Below are positions 18,892-28,355 of a stretch of 64,000 nucleotides of DNA, in pieces. The first letter of the stretch is position 1. The number at the start of each line of letters is the position of its first letter. Below the pieces are notes generated by a model. That model had not been told where the DNA came from, did not search any database, and saw only the letters and a program-made list of their open reading frames with translations. The translations under genes and the position numbers were made by a program. Origin of the DNA: Arthrobacter sp. ATA002 (GTDB lineage: Bacteria; Actinomycetota; Actinomycetes; Actinomycetales; Micrococcaceae); assembly GCF_026898095.1 (NCBI RefSeq), contig NZ_CP114015.1, positions 558,001-622,000 of the forward strand. Reading direction: 5' to 3'.

Positions 18892-19130
18892 ACGGGCCGG
18901 GAACGGCACCACAATCACGCTTGGTGAGGGGTTTCACAGATATTCCCGCAAGCCCAGTGGTTGTACGGGCATTTCCCGGGCGGCAGCGCCCGTGATTACC
19001 TCGTCAGTGCACTGATGATTCGGTAACCCCGGCTGTTTTTCCTAAACTTGATGGTCTGCCTGACGCCTCCTGCGGCGTTCGGCCGGTTGCTTCCGATACA
19101 CGCAGCTGACTTCCAGGAAAGAAAGCCACC

Positions 19131-20630
19131 ATGCCTAAAGACGCACCAGCTCTCCGCCGTCCGGTCCTTCGGCGCCGCCGGCTTAAAATTGACGACGTTA
19201 ACGTCGTCGACAAATCGATGATGAAAAAAGCCGTCGGCGGAACCGTCGTCGGCAACACGATGGAATGGTTCGACATCGGTGTTTACGGCTACCTCGCCGT
19301 CACCATGGGAGCCGTGTTCCTCTCCGAGGCCGACGCCTCCGCACAGCTGATCTTCAGTCTGGGTGTCTTCGCCGCGACCTTCCTGGCCCGGCCGCTCGGC
19401 GGTGTTGTTTTTGGGCATCTCGGTGACCGCTTGGGCCGCCAGAAGACCCTGGCCACCACGTTGATACTGATGGCGGGTTCCACGTTCGTCATCGGGCTGC
19501 TGCCCGGCTATGACCAGATCGGCATGTGGGCTCCGGTCCTGCTGGTCCTGATGAAACTCCTCCAGGGCTTCTCCACCGGGGGCGAATACGCCGGCGCCAC
19601 CACCTTCGTTACTGAATATGCCTCCGACAAGCGCCGCGGCTTCCTCTCAAGCATCTTGGATTTGGGCAGTTACATGGGCTTCGCCCTGGGCGCCGCGGTG
19701 GTGTCCATCCTGCAGCTGACGCTCAGCGCCGAGACCATGCTCGACTGGGGCTGGCGCATTCCCTTCCTGATTGCGGGACCGCTGGGCATGATTGCCATTT
19801 ACTTCCGCCTCAAGATCGAGGAATCCCCGGCCTTCCAGGCAACCCTGGACGCGCAGGAGCAGAACGCAGCTTCGGATAATCCGGATGAGTCCATGACGCC
19901 TCCGGGTACTTGGGCCATGATCGGCCTTTACTGGCGGCCGATCGTCGTCGCCATGATGCTGGTTGCCGCGGCCAACACCGTGGGCTATGCCCTGACTTCG
20001 TACATGCCGTCCTACCTGACGGACTCCAAAGGCTACGACGCCGTGCACGGTACCCTGCTGACCATCCCGGTCCTGGTGCTGATGGCACTGTGCATTCCGC
20101 TGTGCGGAAAGCTCTCCGACCGGATCGGCCGCCGACCGGTCCTGATGATGGGTGCTGCCTCCACGGTTGTGCTGGCCATCCCGTCCTTCCTGCTGATCGG
20201 GATGGGACCGGTGTGGTCCACGCTCCTGGGCCTGGTCCTGCTGGCCGTGCCGGTGGCGCTGTACGTATCCAACCTGGCGTCTGCCCTTCCGGCACTGTTC
20301 ACCACCGCGAGCCGCTACGGTGCCATGGGCATTTCGTACAACTTCGCCGTGGCGATCTTCGGCGGCACCGCCCCGCTCATTATGCAGGGCCTGATCAACA
20401 TCAGCGGCAATGACATGATGCCGGCCTTCTGGCTGATCGCGACCTCAGCCGTGGGCGCCGTTGCCATTTTCATCATGAAGGAATCAGCCAACCGTCCGAT
20501 GCCCGGTTCCATGCCGAGCGTGGATACCCGGGCCGAAGCGCACGAACTGGTGGCAACGCAGGATGAAAACCCGAGGCTGGATGTCGATTCCCTGCCCTTC
20601 GGCACGGAAAAGGCCGATTCCGGCAAGTAG
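19131..20630 (+). CDS. MFS transporter, metabolite:H+ symporter (MHS/ProP-like) family
   Basis: 499 residues with about 12 hydrophobic segments. The N-terminal block G-N-T-M-E-W-F-D-I-G-V-Y-G and the loop motif G-H-L-G-D-R-L-G-R-Q-K-T are diagnostic of MHS symporters such as ProP (proline/betaine), KgtP and ShiA. Q-G-F-S-T-G-G-E-Y-A-G-A is also conserved. It would import an organic acid or osmolyte with protons. The charged C-terminal 50 residues are cytoplasmic and contain no obvious ProP-type coiled coil. The start is preceded by AGGAAAG. The substrate is unresolved. Confidence 0.88.
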   Translation: MPKDAPALRRPVLRRRRLKIDDVNVVDKSMMKKAVGGTVVGNTMEWFDIGVYGYLAVTMGAVFLSEADASAQLIFSLGVFAATFLARPLGGVVFGHLGDRLGRQKTLATTLILMAGSTFVIGLLPGYDQIGMWAPVLLVLMKLLQGFSTGGEYAGATTFVTEYASDKRRGFLSSILDLGSYMGFALGAAVVSILQLTLSAETMLDWGWRIPFLIAGPLGMIAIYFRLKIEESPAFQATLDAQEQNAASDNPDESMTPPGTWAMIGLYWRPIVVAMMLVAAANTVGYALTSYMPSYLTDSKGYDAVHGTLLTIPVLVLMALCIPLCGKLSDRIGRRPVLMMGAASTVVLAIPSFLLIGMGPVWSTLLGLVLLAVPVALYVSNLASALPALFTTASRYGAMGISYNFAVAIFGGTAPLIMQGLINISGNDMMPAFWLIATSAVGAVAIFIMKESANRPMPGSMPSVDTRAEAHELVATQDENPRLDVDSLPFGTEKADSGK

Positions 20631-20688
20631 CAATCCAGTCCGGCCCGTCAATCCTTGAAGGCTCAACCAACCGTGGGAGAATTGACGC

Positions 20689-21189
20689 ATGAGTGAATCT
20701 GGTGCATCCGGTCCCCGCTGGCTGACCCCCGAGGAAAGGCGGGCCTGGCTGGCGCTGTATGCTGTCGCAACCCGGCTGACCCCCACACTGGACGCTGATC
20801 TCTTCAAACGGGCGCGGATAACCCTTTTCGACTATCACGTGCTGGCCATGGCATCCGAAGCGCCGGACCGGGCACTTCCCATGAGTGAACTGGCGGCACG
20901 GTCCAACGCGTCGCTCTCGCGCCTCTCCCACGTGGTCAAAAAGCTCGAGGGCCGCGGCTGGATGGAACGGTCTCCGTCACCCGCCGACGCGAGGGTAACA
21001 ATGGCCGCGCTGACCGACGGCGGGATGGCTGCCCTCGAAGGGCTGGCGCCGGACCACGTCGGCACGGTGCGGAACCTCGTCTTCGACGGACTGGACGCCC
21101 GCGACGTCGAGGATCTTGAGCGGGTGGGGCGCAGGATCCTCGCCCGGATCGAACCGGGCATCGACCCCGTCGGCGGGGACTTGGCCTGA
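20689..21189 (+). CDS. MarR family transcriptional regulator
   Basis: Winged-helix protein of 166 residues. The recognition region is MSELAARSNASLSRLSHVVK and the wing contains R-S-P-S-P-A-D-A-R-V-T-M-A-A-L-T-D. The opening W-L-T-P-E-E-R-R-A-W-L-A-L helix is common in actinobacterial MarR proteins. GGGAG precedes the ATG. It lies 58 bases after the MHS transporter on the same strand and might control it. The ligand is unknown. Confidence 0.85.
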   Translation: MSESGASGPRWLTPEERRAWLALYAVATRLTPTLDADLFKRARITLFDYHVLAMASEAPDRALPMSELAARSNASLSRLSHVVKKLEGRGWMERSPSPADARVTMAALTDGGMAALEGLAPDHVGTVRNLVFDGLDARDVEDLERVGRRILARIEPGIDPVGGDLA

Positions 21190-21262
21190 CACCGGGGATT
21201 TTCGTTTGCTAGCGTAGGGACAGCTGAGCAGCCCCCACCAACCCCAGCGAGAGGTACTTGCC

Positions 21263-22406
21263 ATGCACGCGCCGCGGATCCTGACCATCATTCTTGCCGG
21301 CGGAACCGGGGGCCGGCTCGGAGCGCTTACCGAGCACCGGGCAAAGCCGGCCATGCCGGTGGCCGGTTCCTACCGGCTGATTGACGTGCCGCTGTCCAAC
21401 CTTCACAACAGCGGCTTCTCCGATGTCTGGATCGTGGAGCAGTACATGCCCAAGTCGCTCAACGACCATCTGGTGAGCGGGCGCCCTGGGACCTGGACCG
21501 GACCAACGGGGGACTGCGTGTCCTGCCGCCGTACCAGGGCGGGGACGGGGAGGGCTTCGCCGAAGGCAACGCCGACGCGCTGTACCGGCAGGCCGACTAT
21601 ATCCGTGAGTACGATCCGGATCTGGTGCTGGTGCTCAGCGCGGACCACCTGTACCGCTTGGACTACCGCGACGTCGTGGAGACCCATCGGGCGGCGAACG
21701 CAGCGCTGACGGTAGTGACCACGAAAATCCGGAACAACCCCTCGACCACGGCGTGGTCGATACAGCCGAAGGAGAGGTGACCGGTTTCGAGTACAAGCCG
21801 GAAAAGCCGAAAACGGACCGTGTGGCGGCCGAGATTTTCCTCTACGACGCCGGCGTCCTGCTCACCGCCATGGATGAGCTGATGGAAAAAGAAGGCAAGT
21901 TGGAGGACTACGGAGATCAGTTGATTCCGTATTTGGTGCGGACCGAAAAAGTGGCCGAGCACCGCCTGGACGGCTACTGGCGGGACATGGGTACTCCAGA
22001 GAGCTACCACCAGGGCCACATGGACCTGATCGACGGGCGGGGACTGGTCTTCGACGACCCGAAATGGCCTATCCTCAGCGCTGCGCCGCGGCGGCTGCCC
22101 GGCTACGTCGGAGACGGCGCGCGGGTGGCCGGCAGCCTGCTCGCTCCGGGGTCGCGCGTGGAAGGCGCCGTCCGGCGCAGCGTGATTGGCCCGGGCGCCC
22201 TGGTGGAAGCCGGCGCGGACGTGGAGTCCTGCGTGATTCTCGGAGACGTTCGCATCAGCTCCGGAGCGCGGCTCCGCAACGCCATTGTCGACGCCGGCGC
22301 GGTCATCGGCGGAGGCACGGAACTGGACGGTGCGCAGCTGGACCCGGAAGCCGGCGTGGTGGTGGTCGGGGCCGGCGGCTCTGTCGACACACCGCCGGCC
22401 TCCTGA
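21263..22406 (+). CDS. glgC: Glucose-1-phosphate adenylyltransferase (two frameshifts, near 21485 and 21729)
   Basis: Makes ADP-glucose from ATP and glucose 1-phosphate for glycogen synthesis. The N-terminal part has the nucleotide-binding motif I-L-A-G-G-T-G-G-R-L (usual form GGxGxRL) and K-P-A-M-P-V-A-G. The middle part, in a second frame, has A-D-H-L-Y-R-L-D-Y. The third part has Y-W-R-D-M-G-T-P-E-S-Y and a C-terminal left-handed beta-helix of hexapeptide repeats. Adding one C at 21484-21486 and one at 21729-21730 restores a single 382-codon frame, the family's normal length. GAGAGG precedes the ATG. Two shifts in one conserved enzyme favour sequence error over a pseudogene. Confidence 0.87.
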
Positions 22407-22810
22407 ACCGCGCCCCCCGCAGCCGTGAGCTCCGGCACGTTAACCGGGCAGGACGTCCCGCCGGTTTGAATGAACGGCGGGTTGCCCCTAGGATAGAGAG
22501 GCGTTAAGTTGCGCCCGTGCCCACCCGGCCCCGCATTGCAGCGGCCGGAGGGACATTTGCGCGGCCACCCGTATAAACCTAGAATTGAAGGCTGTCCCGG
22601 CAGATGCTGCTTGGCTTCCTGAACTTCACCGTCTTCCCCGCGGCGAGGCACTTCGGCTGGATCTCACCCCGCCAGGTTCACCTCCGGAAAGTCGCAGTAA
22701 TAACGGTGTCAAAACTGGTGGCGGGACGCTCTTTATGGCAGGTGCTTAGGCAAACGCCCTGTGTCTGTTTTTTGAGGACCGTCATATTTACTACAACTGG
22801 AGGAGAGATC
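22407..22810. other. 404-base intergenic region before the ribosomal protein cluster
   Basis: No convincing gene. A TAGGAT hexamer at 22491-22496 and TATAAA/TAGAAT-like sequences near 22572-22584 could be -10 elements. A frame in phase with rpmB is open from 22604, but its codons look non-coding and rpmB has its own strong ribosome site at 22801. I looked for a Zur operator (TGAAAATGATTTTCA-like) in front of rpmB and saw none. Confidence 0.5.
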
Positions 22811-23047
22811 ATGGCAGCATACTGCCAGGTAACCGGAGCCATCCCCGGCTTTGGTCACAGCATTTCGCACTCGCACCGCCGCAACAAGCGCCGGTTCGAC
22901 CCGAATATTCAGAAGAAGCGCTACTGGGTGCCGTCCCTGCGCCGCAATGTGACGCTGCAGGTTTCCGCCCGCGGCATCAAGACGATCGACGTGCGCGGTA
23001 TCGATGCCGTCATCACTGACCTTATCGCGAAGGGTGTGAAGCTCTAG
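22811..23047 (+). CDS. rpmB: 50S ribosomal protein L28 (cysteine-poor form)
   Basis: 78 residues with the L28 signatures [19 protein letters not shown] and the C-terminal I-K-T-I-D-V-R-G. L28 sits in the large subunit near the exit and P-site. It has only one cysteine, so it cannot form the four-Cys zinc ribbon of the C+ paralogue. The start is fixed by GGAGGAGAG. The stop overlaps the rpmG start by one base, giving an rpmB-rpmG-rpsN operon. Confidence 0.95.
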   Translation: MAAYCQVTGAIPGFGHSISHSHRRNKRRFDPNIQKKRYWVPSLRRNVTLQVSARGIKTIDVRGIDAVITDLIAKGVKL

Positions 23048-23214
23048 TGGCTAAGGACAAGGACGTACGTCCGATCATCAAGCTGAAGTCGACCGCCGGC
23101 ACCGGGTACACCTACGTGACCCGCAAGAACCGTCGTAACAACCCGGACCGCATGGTCCTGAAGAAGTACGACCCGAAGATCCGCCAGCACGTCGAATTCC
23201 GTGAGGAGCGCTAA
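23047..23214 (+). CDS. rpmG: 50S ribosomal protein L33 (zinc-free form)
   Basis: 55-residue L33 starting with GTG, which shares a base with the rpmB stop. It has [16 protein letters not shown] and [13 protein letters not shown]. No cysteine is present, so this is the form lacking the CxxC zinc ribbon. It contains L-K-K-Y-D-P-K, typical of the family. It ends two bases before the rpsN ATG. Confidence 0.95.
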   Translation: MAKDKDVRPIIKLKSTAGTGYTYVTRKNRRNNPDRMVLKKYDPKIRQHVEFREER

Positions 23215-23216
23215 GA

Positions 23217-23522
23217 ATGGCAAAGAAGTCAAAGATTGCCCGCAACGAGCAGCGCAAGGTCGTTGTTGAGCGCTATGCTGCAAAGCGCCTCGAACTGAAG
23301 AAGACCCTGGTGGACCCGAACGCCACCGACGAAGCCCGCGAAGCTGCACGCCTCGGCCTGCAGAAGCTGCCGCGCAACGCCTCGCCGGTCCGCCTTCGCA
23401 ACCGCGACCAGATTGACGGCCGCCCCCGCGGTACCCTCCAGAAGTTCGGTATCTCGCGTGTGCGTTTCCGCAACATGGCCCACGCAGGCGAACTGCCGGG
23501 CGTCAAGAAGTCCAGCTGGTAA
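23217..23522 (+). CDS. rpsN: 30S ribosomal protein S14 (long, zinc-free form)
   Basis: 101-residue S14 with [11 protein letters not shown] at the start and [17 protein letters not shown] at the end. The length and absence of cysteines mark the long zinc-independent type rather than the 61-residue CxxC type. S14 binds 16S rRNA in the 30S head. It is last in the rpmB-rpmG-rpsN operon and is followed by a strong terminator at 23544. Confidence 0.95.
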   Translation: MAKKSKIARNEQRKVVVERYAAKRLELKKTLVDPNATDEAREAARLGLQKLPRNASPVRLRNRDQIDGRPRGTLQKFGISRVRFRNMAHAGELPGVKKSSW

Positions 23523-23543
23523 GCACTGCTTAGCCGGTTACGA

Positions 23544-23577
23544 AAGGGCGGCAACCTTCGGGTTGCCGCCCTTTTTG
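23544..23577 (+). terminator. Intrinsic terminator after rpsN
   Basis: A 14-bp perfect stem, AAAGGGCGGCAACC at 23544-23557 pairing with 23562-23575, with a TTCG tetraloop and ending in TTTTT. This is a textbook intrinsic terminator closing the rpmB-rpmG-rpsN operon. Confidence 0.93.
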
Positions 23578-23798
23578 CTGTCCGGAACGGGAAACCGCGC
23601 CGTTACGGGGAAGTGCAGGAAAGCAGCCTACGAGCCTTAGCCGGGCAGATGGCACCTTTTTCTGGGCTGAGAGCGGAAAAACCCCTAAAAACAGCGGATT
23701 TTGCCGGGTTTTCGGTGTCAGGCTGGTAAGTTTTCCAACAGTGGCGGTTTCGCATCCGTGATCCGCTCGAGCTAACCCCTAGTCCAGGAGGACATAAA

Positions 23799-24086
23799 TT
23801 GGCTATGAACCGCAGTGAACTTGTTGCAGCAGTCGCAGAGAAGTCCGGCAACAGCCAGACCGCAGTAAATGGCGTGCTTGACGCTGTCTTCGAGATCTTC
23901 GCAACCTCCGTTGCCAATGGTGAAAAGATCACCATCCCGGGCTGGCTCGCAGTTGAGCGCACCGACCGCGCTGCCCGCACCGGCCGCAACCCGCAGACCG
24001 GCGAAACCATTCAGATTCCCGCAGGCCACAGCGTCAAGCTGACCGCGGGCTCCAAGCTGAAGGCTTCGGTCTCCACCAAGAAGTAA
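23799..24086 (+). CDS. hup: HU family DNA-binding protein
   Basis: 95-residue nucleoid protein. N-R-S-E-L-V-A-A-V-A-E-K-S-G opens the helical dimerisation part, and the beta-arm carries R-T-G-R-N-P-Q-T-G-E-T-I-Q-I-P. HU bends DNA without strong sequence preference. The TTG start at 23799 has AGGAGG at the right distance (7 bases), whereas the ATG two codons later would be too far. It lacks the long Lys/Ala tail of some actinobacterial HU proteins. It stands alone between two terminators. The 276-base gap upstream (23523-23798) holds the rpsN terminator at 23544, and I saw no gene in it. Confidence 0.93.
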   Translation: MAMNRSELVAAVAEKSGNSQTAVNGVLDAVFEIFATSVANGEKITIPGWLAVERTDRAARTGRNPQTGETIQIPAGHSVKLTAGSKLKASVSTKK

Positions 24087-24101
24087 GCTCTTCGCAGGTG
24101 C

Positions 24102-24133
24102 AAGGGCCGGCGCCGGAAGGCGCCGGCCTTTTT
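24102..24133 (+). terminator. Intrinsic terminator after hup
   Basis: GGCCGGCGCC at 24105-24114 pairs with 24119-24128 across a GGAA loop and is followed by TTTTT. It closes the single-gene hup unit, 16 bases after the stop. Confidence 0.92.
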
Positions 24134-24178
24134 CGTGCAATTACCCCAAATTTCTACCGTGGGTAGAGAATAGGTACC

Positions 24179-26337
24179 GTGCCTAAAACTGCCAACACCG
24201 ATACCGCTGCCGGTAGCCGGGCGGGAAGCGAATCCCGCCGTGCCCCCGGTGGGCCTGCAGGCGAGCCGGCCGTCAGGAACGGCCTGCTGATCGCCGCCGC
24301 TGCCGTCATGTTCACCGCCATGGCCGGAGCGCTGCTCTTCTCCGGCGCCGCAGCAGCGCAGCAGCTTTCCGACCCCGGAGCCCTGACCCGGTGGGCGCTG
24401 CCGGTCGCCAAAGCGCTGCACAACGGAGCCATGGCCGCTGTGATCGGCGCCCTGGTCTTTGCCGTCGCCATCCTGCCCAAGTCCCTGAAGCTGAAGCGGG
24501 GCCGCCGGGTGGAGGCCGGGGAACCGGAACATCCGGCCTTTGCCCTGGCCCTGACGCTGGCAGGGGTCGCAGGAGCGGTCTGGACCCTGTCCGCACTTGC
24601 CGTGCTGCTGTTCACCTACTCCGACGTGTCCGGGCTTCCGCTAAGCGCGGACGCCAGCTACACCCAGGGCCTGGGTGCCTTCGTCACCGATTTCTCCGCC
24701 GGCCGGGCCTGGCTGGCGGTGAGTATCATCGCTGCCGTGGTGACCACCCTGGCCTTCGGTGTCCGGTCCCTGAACGCGCTGGCCGCCACCGGGGTGCTGG
24801 CCGCCGGCGCCATCATCCCCATTGCCCTGGTTGGCCACTCCGCCGGGGGCGATGACCACAGCGCCGCCGTCAACTCGATCGGCCTGCATCTGGCCGGTGT
24901 ATGCCTGTGGATCGGCGGACTCATCGTGCTGGCCGTGGTGTCCCGCCGGCTGGGACCGATCACCGGCGTGGTACTCCGGCGCTATTCCGCACTGGCCGGC
25001 TTCGCCTTCGCCCTGGTGCTGCTCTCCGGCATCGTCAATGCGTCCCTGCGGATCACATCCTTTGACCAGCTGCGCTCGGAGTGGGGTGTCCTGGTCATCG
25101 TGAAGGCGGCGGCAACCCTGCTGCTGGGCGTTATCGGGTTCCTGCACCGCCGCTGGATCATTCCGCAGCTGCCCGAGAAGGCGGCCGGCACCGCCAAGGC
25201 TTCCGGCCCGGACGGCGGATCAAGCCCTAAGAGCGCCAACCGCATCCTGTGGCAGCTCATCGCCGTCGAACTGCTGATCATGGGCGCCGTCTCCGGCGTG
25301 GCCGTGGCGCTGGGCCGCACGGCCACCCCGCGGCCCGAGGAGCTGCCGCCCAACGCCTCACCCGCACGTATCCTCACCGGGTACGACCTTCCGCCGGAGT
25401 TGACTCCGGAGCGCTACCTGACCGAATGGCGGTTCGACTGGCTCTGGGTCGCCGTTGTTCTCATCCTCGCCGTCGCCTATCTCCGCGGGATGGTCAAGGT
25501 CCGGCGGCGCGGGGACAAGTGGCCGCTGGTGCGGACGCTGTGCTGGCTGACCGGCCTGGCGCTGCTGACCTACGTCACTTCCGGCGCTCCCGCCGTGTAC
25601 GGCATGGTCCTTTTCAGCACCCACATGCTTGCGCATATGAGCCTGACCATGGTTGTTCCCCTGTTCCTGGTCCTCGGCGCCCCGGTCACCCTGGCGCTCA
25701 AGGCGCTGACGCCGCGCGGCGACGGAACCCGCGGCATCCGGGAGTGGATCCTGGTGGGCGTGCACTCACGGTTCTCCAAAGTGATCACGAACCCGGTCTT
25801 CGCGGCAGTAAACTTTGCCGGGTCCATCGTGGTGTTCTACTACTCCGAGCTGTTCGGCTTTGCCCTGCGCCAGCACGTGGGGCACGAGCTGATGATCGTG
25901 CACTTCCTGCTCACCGGGTACATCTTCGTGCTGACGATGATTGGCATTGACCCGCTGCCGTACCGGGCGCTGTATCCGCTGCGTCTGGTGATCCTGCTGG
26001 CCACCATGGCTTTCCACGCCTTCTTCGGCGTGGCGGTGATGGGCGGCACCTCGCTGATCCAGGCTTCCTACTTTGGAAACATGGGCCGGGAGTGGGGCTC
26101 TCCGCCCTCGCCGACCAGCAGCTGGGCGGGTCCATCATGTGGGGGGTCGGCGAAATTCCCACCGTGATGGTGGCAATCGGCGTCGCTTTGCAGTGGTCGC
26201 GGACCGACGCCCGTGAAACACGGCGTAAAGACCGCGCCGCCGAGCGGAATAATGAAGCTGAACTGGCCGCTTACAACAACATGTTCGCCAATCTGGCCAA
26301 GCATGATGCCAGCAGCTCTGAAGGAGACCGTAAATGA
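24179..26337 (+). CDS. CopD-CtaG fusion: copper-transport and cytochrome c oxidase assembly membrane protein (frameshifted near 26095)
   Basis: About 720 codons with many membrane segments. The N-terminal half is a CopD-like domain (H-N-G-A-M-A-A-V-I-G-A-L-V-F and G-H-S-A-G-G-D-D-H region with likely metal-binding His). The C-terminal half from about residue 440 is a CtaG/Caa3-type cytochrome oxidase assembly domain (H-M-L-A-H-M-S-L-T-M, H-F-L-L-T-G-Y). Such fusions are known in actinobacteria and are thought to supply copper to oxidase. One G is missing at the GGGG at 26094-26097, after which the frame runs A-D-Q-Q-L-G-G-S-I-M-W-G-V-G-E-I-P to 26337. The GTG start lacks a clear ribosome site. 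Confidence 0.85.
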
Positions 26338-28310
26338 CTGAAACCGTGCGCGCCGGCTACCGGGTACGTGCTTCCGAACTGGAAGGCCGCAACTGGCTCA
26401 ACACGGGCGGCCGCCAGCTGGGGCTGGAAGACCTGCGCGGGAAGGTCGTGCTGCTGGACTTCTGGACGTTTTGCTGCATCAACTGCCTGCACGTGCTGGA
26501 CGAGCTCCGGCCGCTGGAGGAGAAGTACGCGGACGTGCTCGTCACCGTGGGGGTGCATTCACCCAAGTTCGAACATGAAGCGGACCCCGTTGCCCTGGCA
26601 GCGGCCGTGGAGCGCTACGAGATCCACCACCCGGTTCTGGACGACCCGGAGCTGCTCACCTGGCAGGCCTACGCCGCCCGCGCCTGGCCCACCCTGGTGG
26701 TCCTGGACCCGGAGGGCTATATCGTGGCCAACCTCTCCGGCGAAGGGCATGCCGCCGGCCTGGACTCGCTGATTGGTGAACTGGTTGCCGAACACGAAGC
26801 CAAGGGAACGCTGCACCGCGGAGACGGCCCGTACGTTCCGGCCGAGCCCACCGCCGGGAACCTGCGCTTCCCGGGCAAGGCTGTTCCGCTGCCCGGGGGC
26901 ACCTTCCTGGTAGCCGACACCGGACACCACCGCCTGGTGGAGCTGGAAGCGGACCTGACGACGGTGCGTTCGGTCATTGGCGACGGCACCAAGGGCTGGC
27001 AGGACGGCACCGCCGATACGGCACGCTTCAACGAACCCCAGGGCGTGGCTGTCCTGCCCGCGGCCGTGGCCGCCCGGGCCGGATACGACGTCGTCGTCGC
27101 GGACACTGTCAACCACCGCCTGCGGGGCGTTGCCCTGGGCAGCGGAACCGTCACCACGGTGGCCGGAAACGGCGTCCAGCGCCTCCTGGACGCTGAAAAC
27201 CACACCAGACGGTCCGCGGGGGAGGAGCACCCGGCCGAGTCCCGTACAGCGGATTCCAGCGGCTCGGAGCCTTCCCTGACCGAGTCCGCCCTGGGGGCGG
27301 AACCGCTGAACGTTTCCCTCTCCTCGCCGTGGGACGTCCTGTGGTCCACCACGCTGGAACGCCTGGTCGTGGCGATGGCCGGCACGCACCAGATCTTCAG
27401 CTTTGATCCGCTCAGCGGTGCCGTGGACATCCTGGCCGGCACCGGTCTGGAGGGCCTGCTGGACGGTGACGGGAACCATGCCTGGTTCGCCCAGTCTTCC
27501 GGGCTGGCCGAAGACGCTGCGGGCAATATCTGGGTAGCGGATTCGGAGACCTCGGCCCTGCGCCGGCTGTCCTTCAGCGCGGACGACGGCGCGGCTCCGG
27601 TGCTGGTGAGCACCGCCGTCGGTGCCGGGCTCTTCGACTTCGGCTTCCGGGACGGCGCTGCCGGCGGGGCGCGGCTGCAGCATCCGCTGGGCGTCGCCGT
27701 GCTGCCGGACGGCTCAGTTGCCGTTGCCGACACGTACAACGGGGCGGTCCGCCGGTATGATCCGGTCACGGACACGGTGTCCACGCTGGCCCGCGGACTC
27801 GCCGAGCCGTCCGATGTCCTGGTGGACACCAGTGCGGGCGAACCGCTGCTGATCGTCGTGGAGGCCAACAGGCACGAGCTGGTCCGGCTGCCGATTCCCA
27901 AGGAAGCCCAGTCCGTGGATGAGGGTTCCCGCCAGACCCAGCGTCCGGCCAGCCCGGTTGCCGCCGGCCCCGTGGCATTGTCAGTCCGTTTCTCAGCGCC
28001 CAAGGGGCAGAAACTGGATGACCGGTGGGGCGACCCGACACAGCTGAAGATTTCCTCCTCGCCGGAGGAACTGCTGGTGTCCGGCGGCGGCACGGCCACC
28101 GGCCTGAGCCGTGAGCTGGTCCTCTCGGACTCCGTGCCCGGCGGCGTCCTGCACATCACGGCCCGCGCGGCCGCATGCGACGGCGAACCCGGAGGCGACA
28201 TCCCCGACCACGCGGCGTGCCACCTCTACCAGCAGGACTGGGGTATTCCGGTGACCATTGATGCTGCCGGCGACACCTCGCTGACCCTGGACCTGCGCGG
28301 CCTCGACTAG
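26334..28310 (+). CDS. Thioredoxin-like protein with NHL repeats
   Basis: 658 residues. Residues about 1-155 form a TlpA/ResA-like thioredoxin domain with the redox motif F-C-C-I-N-C and the cis-Pro segment A-W-P-T-L-V-V-L-D. From about 175 onward NHL repeats make a six-blade beta-propeller (F-P-G-K-A-V-P-L-P-G-G-T-F-L-V-A-D-T-G-H-H-R; F-N-E-P-Q-G-V-A-V-L). A C-terminal beta domain follows. It has no signal peptide, so it is probably cytoplasmic. It resembles the NHLRC2 family architecture. The ATG overlaps the previous stop by four bases, suggesting joint expression with the copper/oxidase assembly gene. Confidence 0.85.
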   Translation: MTETVRAGYRVRASELEGRNWLNTGGRQLGLEDLRGKVVLLDFWTFCCINCLHVLDELRPLEEKYADVLVTVGVHSPKFEHEADPVALAAAVERYEIHHPVLDDPELLTWQAYAARAWPTLVVLDPEGYIVANLSGEGHAAGLDSLIGELVAEHEAKGTLHRGDGPYVPAEPTAGNLRFPGKAVPLPGGTFLVADTGHHRLVELEADLTTVRSVIGDGTKGWQDGTADTARFNEPQGVAVLPAAVAARAGYDVVVADTVNHRLRGVALGSGTVTTVAGNGVQRLLDAENHTRRSAGEEHPAESRTADSSGSEPSLTESALGAEPLNVSLSSPWDVLWSTTLERLVVAMAGTHQIFSFDPLSGAVDILAGTGLEGLLDGDGNHAWFAQSSGLAEDAAGNIWVADSETSALRRLSFSADDGAAPVLVSTAVGAGLFDFGFRDGAAGGARLQHPLGVAVLPDGSVAVADTYNGAVRRYDPVTDTVSTLARGLAEPSDVLVDTSAGEPLLIVVEANRHELVRLPIPKEAQSVDEGSRQTQRPASPVAAGPVALSVRFSAPKGQKLDDRWGDPTQLKISSSPEELLVSGGGTATGLSRELVLSDSVPGGVLHITARAAACDGEPGGDIPDHAACHLYQQDWGIPVTIDAAGDTSLTLDLRGLD

Positions 28311-28355
28311 CCCGCCGGCCACGGCTCGCCGCCGCGGCCCGGGCGGGGCGGCGAG

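Noticed and set aside
22604..22810. An upstream extension of rpmB by 69 codons
   Set aside because: L28 has a normal length from 22811, where GGAGGAGAG fixes the start; the extension looks non-coding.
26717..28201. A 494-codon minus-strand frame rich in Ser, Arg and Pro
   Set aside because: Antisense to the thioredoxin-NHL gene, with no domain signature.
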